DNA of 64,000 nucleotides, from contig OZ020268.1 of assembly GCA_963971225.1 (NCBI GenBank), positions 37,612,848 to 37,676,847 of the forward strand, read 5' to 3'. Made by a program: the position numbers and the translations under genes. Position 1 is the first letter of the stretch, and every line of letters starts with the position of its first letter. This stretch comes from Melieria omissa (taxonomy: Eukaryota; Arthropoda; Insecta; Diptera; Ulidiidae). Positions 56,129 through 64,000 of this stretch are shown here, in pieces. The notes beneath the pieces are model-generated. The model was not told where the DNA came from, did no database searches, and was given only the letters and a program-made list of their open reading frames with translations.

Positions 56129-57021
56129 CCCTTAAACTTCACACTGTCACCATTAACACATGTTAACATTGTTACGAATACTAAGTCTAGTGGGCTGTTA
56201 CGTATCACTGGATTGTGCAATTTGAAAATAAAACACAGTCAGTTTCTTAAACGCAGCCAATAAAATAAACCAACAGTCACTTTATTATTCACAGTTTTAC
56301 ACTTTACTGCTCGTACACTTAAGTATTTGCTTAATTACTCCGTGTGGCAACTTCACTTGTCAAAACCAGACTGACTCGCTGCGCCGCATCCGGCTGCTAT
56401 TTATACCTCTCAGGCCATAGCGCAGATCGTTCCCGCACATTCCGGAGTGGACTAAAAGTTTCCATCATTGCCAGGTTGGACTAAAAGTTATTATCGCGGC
56501 CGTCGCTGCCAGATTGGACTAAAAGTTACTATCGCGGCCGTCGTTGCCAGATTGGGTTATAGCACGGCACGTAGCGGCAGGGTTGCTTTGCACAGCGACA
56601 GACTGTCTCATCGTTACAATATTTCAAATTTTGATTTTGCTATAACTTTTTAGTTTTAAGTCCGATTTTCTTGCGGCTTCGGCTCAGTGGCCATTTTATC
56701 AAGCTCTTTCTAATATGTAATCAGAAAACTAAAAATTTTATTTTTTCCATCTTTTTTTTACAAATGAAATTTTATGAGAATATCTTTGAAAATGCACTTT
56801 TTATGGCATTTCTTAAAAAAAAAAAAAAAAAACCGGCCACCTTGTGGGGGCTGAAACCCCATTCATCCCTTTTTCCCCTTCAACATTTGAACTAAAAATC
56901 TCTTAAGCACAGTTCCATTGTACGGTTTTGCTTACCAACTTAGCTTTAAAAATGAAAACTGTCTTTATAAAACGGATGAAAAGAAAAATATTAACATATG
57001 TTAATAGTGACAGAGTAAAGG
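56129..57021. mobile_element. Old TIR element (piggyBac-like?) invaded by an LTR
   Basis: CTGTCACCATTAACACATGT on the left is mirrored by ACATATGTTAATAGTGACAG on the right with two mismatches, and the outer ends CCCTTAAA and AAAGG also roughly pair. TTAA follows the right end (57022-57025), but the left flank is not TTAA. The solo LTR sits immediately inside the left arm. Confidence 0.6.
56170..56618 (-). mobile_element. Gypsy-type solo LTR (449 bp)
   Basis: On the minus strand it runs from TGTAACGATGAGACAGTCTG to ATTCGTAACA. It has GAGAGGTATAAATAGCAG as TATA region (about 56393-56410) and AATAAAGTGACTGTTG as polyadenylation region (about 56273-56288). Flanks ACAT and ATAT fit a 4-bp target duplication with one change. 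Three repeats of TTGGACTAAAAGTTA/T..ATC.CGGCCGTCG lie at 56445-56545 on the + strand. No retroelement genes are adjacent. Confidence 0.75.
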
Positions 57022-57248
57022 TTAAATGTTGCTTAAAACTTCAATAGATCATAAAAAAATTCTTTAATATATTGTTTTTTTTTATCGGAGGAGTGACTTT
57101 TCTATTTTTCTTCTAAACATAAATATTTAACGTCAATGTATATCTCTAGAAAATTATTAGAACGAATCTTATTTTCAGTGCTTTGGATACCAAAGACCTT
57201 CACTGGCTCATTTCGGGGAAAGATTTTGATTTCGTTAAGCATCGTTAT

Positions 57249-57649
57249 GCCGGCCTCGATAGTCAAGCGGGTAGCGCGCTGGCTTCTCATACCAAAGGCT
57301 CCAGGTTCGATTCCTGGCTCGGGCTGGTGAACAACTCATCTACTTCTATCGCTATCCACATGAAGGGAATGAGAATTACAAGAATCGCACAAGTGCGCTC
57401 TTGGCAGGCAATGGCAAAACCTCCAAGTGTGAACGGAAAACTGCCAATCGCCGTTCGGATTCGGCGTTAAACTGTAGGTCCCCTTCCCCCCTTTCCCCAT
57501 CCGCTTGAAATGTGTGCTGTAACATATGTTGGCAAAACAGTGTTGCATACACAGTTCAAAAACGGGTGAAATATGTGGTATCACAATGGGCCTTTCAGGC
57601 CTCCGAGTGTGTCTCTCATAGAGGCAGCCACCGCAACCTAACCTAACCC
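57249..57649 (+). mobile_element. tRNA-headed SINE, full-length copy (about 400 bp)
   Basis: AAGCATCG at 57237-57244 and 57650-57657 is the target duplication. The head GCCGGCCTCGATAGTCAAGC carries an A-box-like TAGTCAAGCGG and a perfect B box GGTTCGATTCC at 57303-57313, 40-odd bp farther on, as in tRNAs and RNA polymerase III promoters. The body is unrelated to tRNA. The 3' part TCACAATGGGCC..CAGCCACCGC and AACCTAACCTAACCC matches the tails of the LINE relics at 7655 and 53985, pointing to their machinery as the partner that copied it. Confidence 0.9.
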
Positions 57650-57657
57650 AAGCATCG

Positions 57658-58715
57658 AATCGGCAAAAACAAAACTACACAAATAATTTTAAAATTTGTA
57701 TATCTGTATGTGTATGTTCTATGCTTTTGCCAACACACGACAACATTAATTAATATCAGTTTCAATTTCATTCAAGAGTTCAGCTCAAAATTATTTTCTA
57801 AATTTAAAAATTCATCAATTATGGGGAAAAATATTCAATTCCAACCGAAATGGTTGGATCGTCGTTTGTTTGCGCAAATTAACAATTGCCCTCTCATCAA
57901 TTTCATTACGGCAAACAAACCGACACAAAAAGCGCAAAGCAACACAAACATTTACACTGCACTCGAACGGGACAATTTCGAATTGAGCGCGCCGCGGCCT
58001 CATCAGCATAATCGCTGCGTCGAACAACAACAACAAGGAACAGCATCGCTTGTTGCAGTTGTTGGCCGCTTATCGTTGCCCATTAGTTGCGCGTTGTCCT
58101 TGTAGGAAGATTATTGAACAGCGTTCAAAACATTCGAAGCAACGCCGCCCCAAGTATCCGAGGCGAGAATGCAACGCGTAGCGTTAAGTGGCCGAGTGGA
58201 TGTGAAAAGGCGCGAAAGCTCTGCGCCAAGCGACAACGACAACGACAACGACAACAACAACGAGTGTAGCTGAAATTGCACAGCGCACGCAATCGGCAGC
58301 TGGCTGGCAAAGTGCATTCATTCATTATTATTAATGGCATTAATTTTGCAACAAGGATTTCATTTTATTACTGCGCCACTGCCACTGCCGCCGCTGCTGC
58401 TTCTACTTCTTTGTCTGTTGATTTCTTCTTTTTTGTTTTTTTTTGGAGCCACGATTCGAGTGCATGCTGACAGCAAGTGGAGAGACGCTACAGCGCATAG
58501 ATGTTGATGTGTCTGTGTAAATTTGCGAGTGTGAGTGTTGCGCTTGTTGAGCGCTTCGTGAAGAGATAAAAGGATATTGAATGGAGGATGTGCATGTTTG
58601 CTGGTATGTTAAGAAGTCTATAGGGCGGGATGCTTGAAAAGATAACGGTTCCGTTGACGCGGTGGCAACATTAAGGGGTCACATGCCTATTCTGAAAACC
58701 AATTAAAGTTGAGAA
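57658..58715. other. GC-richer unique island
   Basis: A 131-codon frame (57710-58105) and its shadows show CAA/CAG runs and no motif. Possible regulatory or non-coding exon sequence. Confidence 0.3.
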
Positions 58716-58719
58716 ATTA

Positions 58720-60440
58720 TTGCAAAGGTGCTTTCCCTGGCTTAGAGTTTGGTTTTTAACTTTTGTTTTCGGTGAAAATCTCTTAAAATTTAACCATTTT
58801 CTTTCTTCTGAACCATTTCTTAGTAACAGATAATGGCTGCAACACAAATCTTAAAAAAGAATCAATTTATTAGTCCAAAAATATTTCTTTTTTTGATTTT
58901 GTTTTTTTTAACTTGAGCAAACGCGCAGGGGATGACTGCTATTAATGCGTGGAATTGCGTTGGTCCAGAGAGAATATACAGGATATATTTTTGAATTACA
59001 TATAATAGCTGCAGCATACCAACTCTGAAGAACATAGTAGTCCCACAATGTTCCAACTATTTGATGACATAAAAAAACATATTTTTGAATAACAGACAAA
59101 AGCTGCAACATATAAAATCTGCAGAGTAAATTAGTGAATTACTCCAACAATTTTTCAACTACAAAAAATTAATAACTTAACTAACAAAATATATGTGAGT
59201 CTTCCAAATGAATAGTCAGTTTCGTTTTGAACTATCTTTTACTTACTTAACAGACCTTAAGAATCTATTACCGGGTTGCGGCTTCCCACAAAAGTTCTCT
59301 CCAGGCTGCTCTGCTTTCCGTACGCCTTCTCACTTTGGTCACACTAAGAGAAACTAGGGTATCCTCAACTTGGTGCTTCCAACGGAGACACGGTCTTCCT
59401 CTTCGACATCGAACTCCAACCACCACATTCCTTCATTGTCCATACGGGAGATATGGCAAAACGAGCGTAGCCGACCCAATCTTTTTCACTCGATGCAACC
59501 ATGAAACCAGCCTCTTTTGCCATGCAACCATTTCCACCTTTTTAAAAAAATATCTGAAGAACGAATCAGTGAATTATACCAACAATATTCCAACTGTTTG
59601 ATGACTTCAAATAATAAACGATGAACGAAAGTCTCTCAGAATCCTAGGCATCAGTTGGGCTTTCAACTTCATCAGTGAATTAAAATCTTTTGCCGTTGAA
59701 CCATTTTCACTTTTTGTAAACAGATTTTAGCCGTAACAAGATAAATCTGAAAAACATATTAATGGATTTGTCCAATAATATTCCAAGAGTTTGATGACTT
59801 AAAAAAAACATGAATAAGAGTCTCCCAAAATACTTAGGCATCAGTTAGACTGTCAACTTCCTCTCTCTAAATAAAAATCTTTTGTCATCGAACCATTTTC
59901 AATTCTGGAAACAGATTTCAGCCACAGCTTGCCAAATCTGAAGAACATATTAGTGAATTTGCCCAACGATGTTCCAACTGTTTGATGACAAAAGATGCAT
60001 GAGAGTCTTTCAACCCAAGCGCCAGTTTCGTTTTCAACTTCCTCTCTCGATGAAAATCTCTACTCGTCGAACCAAAGCATGTCAAATCTGAAAATCATAT
60101 TAGTGAATTTCTCCAACGATGTTCCAACTGTTTGATGACTTTAAATAATAAACGATGAATGAGATTCTTCAAAAATAGAGAACTTACATCTTCTCCACTC
60201 GAATCAAATCTTTTATCACCGAACCATTTCCTAACCATTTTCTGAAAGACATATAAGTGATTTTTTTCTAACGATGTTCCAACTGTTCTTTTGTCAGATG
60301 TATGAGAGTCTTCCAACCTAGGCGCCAGTTTCGTTTTTAACTTCCTCTCTCGATTAATCGTAAATCAATCTGTAGTCATCGAACCAATTCTTCTTCTTAG
60401 AAACAAATAAGAGCCAAAGCATGTGTCGCTGTAAAATGTG
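58720..60440 (+). repeat. Degenerate tandem array, period about 150-200 bp
   Basis: The phrase CAA(C/T)(G/A)ATGTTCCAACTGTTTGATGAC recurs near 59040, 59575, 59775, 59960, 60115 and 60265. Between copies the order is constant: ATGAATGAGAGTCTTCCAA, AGGC(A/G)CCAGTTTCG, TTTTCAACTTCCTCTCTC, AAAATCT, ATCGAACCATTTTC, AACAGATT..AGCC, CAAATCTGAAGAACATATTAGTGAAT. At least eight diverged units are present, interrupted by a LINE 3' fragment at 59244-59480. A leftover piece (CAGCATGTCAAATCTGATGA) lies at 60804. Confidence 0.85.
59244..59480 (-). mobile_element. LINE (RTE-like) 3' end, second copy
   Basis: Matches 31790-31990 on the same strand: CTTACTTAAC.GACC, ACGCCTTCTC, GGTCACAC.AAGAGA, CCTCAACTTGGT.CTTCCA and CGGAGAC.CGG.CT.CCTCTTCG. 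It is therefore a short 5'-truncated and older copy of the same LINE family, lying within the tandem array. Confidence 0.8.
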
Positions 60441-61800
60441 TACGAGCCTTATACTGCGTATAATTTGCATGTGTTGCCAGGCCCTAATTATTTGTGTAGA
60501 CTCTCTGGATCGTTCAGTTGGAAGTTCAGTGGAAGTTCAGTGGAAGTTCAAGTTCAAGGACAGAGTACACACCAGAATTTGAACCCACACATAGGCACAC
60601 ACGCAACACAGGTCTATATACACATGTACACGTTTAAAATTTGCTTTTGGTTGTTGGATCTTGGAAGGGAAGCGTGTTCGTAAAGAAGCCGTCGACGAAG
60701 TCGGACGTCGACCGATTGTCAGGGGAAATAAAGTTTAAATAAATTAGTTGTAAACCTTCAGCAAAATAGTTTTTTCTATGAATAAGTGGTAAAGCCGCCA
60801 ACAGCATGTCAAATCTGATGAACTGATGATGGAGAAGAGAGTAATTCATAGCCAAAATCATTAAATGTTGCCTTTCCTTTCATTAAAGTGTGAGCCGGCA
60901 CATTGACATGATGGAAGATCACATCATAAGTCAATGTGTTCTGATATCATCATTCAATCGAGTCAGTATTGACTGCATAATGTTAGCCTTTTATTGCCAT
61001 TCCTTTTTCAATAAGTCAATAAGAATTATTTTATCTGCATCCTAAAAGCCGTTGCTGATATCTTTCCAACTGTGGGAACAATTTTCGCCATTTTTAGAAC
61101 ACACGAGTCCACTTCTTTTCACCGTTCTGGTGGTTCCTTGCTCTCTGCTGTTCTTGCTGTAGTAATGGATCCATATTTAATCAACGATTATGACTCAGTG
61201 CCGCCATTTTCTTTATCTGCACTAAAACTTGCCCAAATACTGCTTTGAGTTGTTTGTTTTTGTCTTCTTTGAAACACACAAACCTGCTTCTAGCCACCGC
61301 TTTGATAGTTTCTTGCTTTCAGGTGTGTAGTGATTGATTCATATTTCATCAGCAATTATGAATCAATACAGAAATTCTTTTTAAATGCCCTGAAACTTGT
61401 TCAAACACTGCTTCATTGCATTCTTTTGTCATAATTTTTGCTTTATTATGGGCAAAATTGACACCCATCTAGCGAATAGCTTTTCATATTAATTTTTTTT
61501 TATACATTTTCATTGCACAGTTTTTGTTGATATGATAGCTCAGGTTTATATATCAGGCACTTTCACTCAAAAATTTTTAAATTAATCTCAGTAAAAAGTC
61601 AAGCTTATTATAACTTCATTTCCTACAAAATTTTACTATGAAATTGTATTATTTCGATTTTTTTCACATTAAAAAAAATTAAGAATTTTAAAAACCAAAA
61701 ACTCAAAACTCTATATTTCCTACCCTGTATGCATCACACATTATTAATGTCATATTTAATTTTAATACAAAATGACGCACTAAACTCAAGCAGTAGTCAA
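60441..61800. other. AT-rich non-coding
   Basis: No gene seen. A triple iteration of GGAAGTTCAGT occurs at 60520-60545. Confidence 0.4.
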
Positions 61801-63200
61801 AACTTGTACAATTCTCACCTGTTGAAATGTTGACGATTACGCATACGCCCCGTTGTGCAGTTCAGTAACAACGACTTCATCTTAATCAGTGGTGCATAGT
61901 TGAACGGCACTTTTCGAGTAACGGCCCGCATACAGTGCGTCATTATTCTCTTTCGTGCCATTAGTTTTCAATGAATTTTCAATTGAATGCGCCACCACTC
62001 GCAGCCGGCGTCTAGCAGCGACAACATGAAGCATGAAACTTGCACTCCAAAGGCAGCAAAAATGCTGCCACATCCGCTGTAAGATTGTCACTGCGCCACT
62101 CACTCGCACTGCTCGCAGTTTCTTCTTTCTTTCTCTATCTGCCAGCAACTTCCATTTCTTGGCGCATGTGTGCGTGTGTGTGTGTATTTGCACTTCATTT
62201 CCACTTGAGATTTTTCTCGCACTGATCATCACTTGTGCGCTGCACTCAGCAATGCTGCTGCTGCTGCTAGTACAACAACGCCTACAAGTGACTGGGCGCA
62301 TAAAAATCGAAGGTTCATTATTCATAATCCGGCTAGCAGCAAAATGAGCTGCAGTGCATAGAACGTCAGCCGGGCAGTGTTCGCCACGCATTCCAAATCG
62401 AAATAACCGTTTTCGAGTGGACAACGGAAATGTGCAATGCTGCAAGAAGTGCTGGCGCACAAAAAGTATTTGGCGTCTTTCTGTCGTCCTATCACTGCTT
62501 GCTGGTGCGCTGTGTGTGCTTAAGTTTTCGAGGATTTATGCAAATCGATTCGATGTGACAGTCATCGACACTTGAAATAATTCAGTAAGCAGTCGCTGGT
62601 GCACAAAGTCGCGCACATTGAATGCAGTTCGTATGTGCATTTCATTGCAATTAATTACATAAATAATTAAAAAAACATAAAATAAATATTACTTGATTCG
62701 CGACTCAAACTTAGTTAACTAAAAGACTACCAAAAATGCGCCGCTTTCGCTTTCGCCTTCGTTGCCTATTTTCACATTCATTGCAATTTGTTTGTACGCG
62801 ATTTGCCTAAATAAAGTTAGAACAAAAACTGCCTTCAACTGCCGGGTGAAAATAAATTGAAATTTAATTGCAACAATGCATATTTGCAAATTGAAAATGC
62901 AAAATAATTTGCAATAATTTTTATGTTTCCATTTTACGATTTCAACAAAAAGGCCTGGCAAAAATTTATTAATGAATTTGTCATATTTATGAGTGCAAAA
63001 ATATTTGCACACACACACACGTATTATACATACAAGCGCACATATGTGCATACGCACAACAATTGAGCGCAGCTTAGGCAATGGACCACACGGGGCGTAT
63101 ACGCAATCAGTGAACTCACACAATTGCGGCCAACAGCAGCGTTGGCTAATTTGATTTATGCGCTTTTTGTGCAGCACTACAATTGCTTTTGTTTTCAAAT
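61801..63200. other. GC-richer unique island
   Basis: Frames up to 192 codons on the minus strand (61882-62460) and 104 on the plus strand (62033-62347) overlap over (CA)n/(GT)n and CTG runs. No motif, signal peptide or splice context supports either as coding. Looks like the other unique islands downstream of the CARP gene. Confidence 0.3.
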
Positions 63201-64000
63201 CATTTGCTACTAAATAATTTGCACTCTCCACCCACATTCGTTTTAATGTAAATTCTGCATTTACAATTATTATTTCAAATTGAAACACACAAAATGATTT
63301 TTAAATTGTTTGCACTTATTGAAATGTCAAAGCGAAAGTTTAAATTTGTTAATTTTAAATGAAGAAGAAACATTTGATTGATTTTTTACTTAATTTTACT
63401 GTGACAATTGTACTCAAGAATTTTCAATTTAAATTTATTACAGAAATAGTTGTATGTTTTTTCATGGTAGTTTTTTTTTAAACTATGATTAAACAATAAA
63501 TAACACTGCTCGACACGAAAAATGCGCCTAAGAATGAAAGTATTTCTTGACTATTTTTGGGCCGCTGAACACGAAACTGAAAACCAAAAAATTTTGTAAG
63601 TCGCGTTTTCGAAAAATCTTCGACAAACCAATTTTTCCACTTTAGTTTCAGTTCTGAGCGCATATCTCGTAAACGAATCATCCGACTAACACAAGTTGTG
63701 CGTCGGTCAGAAGATAATACCTTAACCGTTCCAGCGATGCATATAGATTGTCCAAATCAGATGAGATTTGGTGCAATTACTGATGGTGAAAACTTAAAAA
63801 CATTTCTTTGTGAAAGAAGGAAAATTGTTTCAGAGCTTTGAAATAGAATAAAATTTAGATGAATGAATCTACAGACAGCGGTCCGAAGCATCTATGTATT
63901 CCTTACCTGTCATATTTTGATCCTGAAAGTTAAAGCTTGTGCTAATCGATATATGCTTCAAACGGTTGGTCGAATTTTTTATAACTCGGTCCAACATGTG
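63201..64000. other. AT-rich non-coding
   Basis: No gene recognised up to the window end. Confidence 0.4.

Noticed and set aside
57249..57330. Possible genuine tRNA gene.
   Set aside because: A and B boxes are present but the sequence does not fold as a complete tRNA and continues into a SINE body with target duplication.
61882..62460. 192-codon minus-strand frame.
   Set aside because: Overlaps open frames on the other strand across CA/CTG repeats; no recognisable domain.

Overview
The window reads as euchromatin of a higher fly. AT-rich sequence full of CA, CAA/CAG and A/T simple repeats carries one spread-out multi-exon gene and many decayed insect-type transposable elements. A tephritid fruit fly is my inference from the repeat types and the conserved fly protein; no species marker is visible. 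There are no bacterial or viral gene blocks, operons, CRISPR arrays or canonical tRNA genes.

The only convincing host gene lies on the + strand. It is the 3' part of a carbonic anhydrase-related protein gene (CARP X/XI, CA10-like). Seven coding exons (12089-12136, 16120-16256, 16475-16666, 16760-16922, 19024-19178, 25864-25995, 26118-26204) join in frame with GT..AG borders to give about 304 residues and a stop. Two of the three zinc-binding histidines are replaced, so it should be a secreted or surface pseudo-enzyme. The exon with start codon and signal peptide was not found; it lies upstream of 12089 or outside the window. Intron 5 (19179-25863) holds a mariner carrying a MITE, a LINE relic, a tandem array and a TIR element.

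Upstream (1-12 kb): LINE relics on the minus strand, a 312-bp near-perfect palindrome, an 80-bp direct repeat pair, a hAT-like MITE with 8-bp target duplication, and a GC-rich island at 5.0-6.3 kb that may be a promoter or 5' exon region.

Downstream (26.2-64 kb): 3' UTR, then a gene-poor tract dominated by repeats. It holds four classes of decayed LINE, three mariner/Tc1 deletion derivatives, a LINE fragment split by a solo LTR that is itself split by a 1.67-kb piggyBac-like element at TTAA, a recent 5'-truncated R1-like insertion with a 39-A tail and a 15-bp target duplication, two copies of a tRNA-headed SINE whose tail matches local LINEs, a 1.5-kb uninterrupted (CTAAT)n satellite, and a degenerate 150-200-bp tandem array. 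GC-richer non-repetitive islands (about 38, 43.5, 48-50, 52-53, 58 and 62-63 kb) look like conserved non-coding DNA.

The observation least explained by known features is a 14-mer, GCCTAAAAGTATGC. It occurs exactly four times and with one mismatch five more times, clustered at 47.8-49.8 kb and also present in an intron of the CARP gene.
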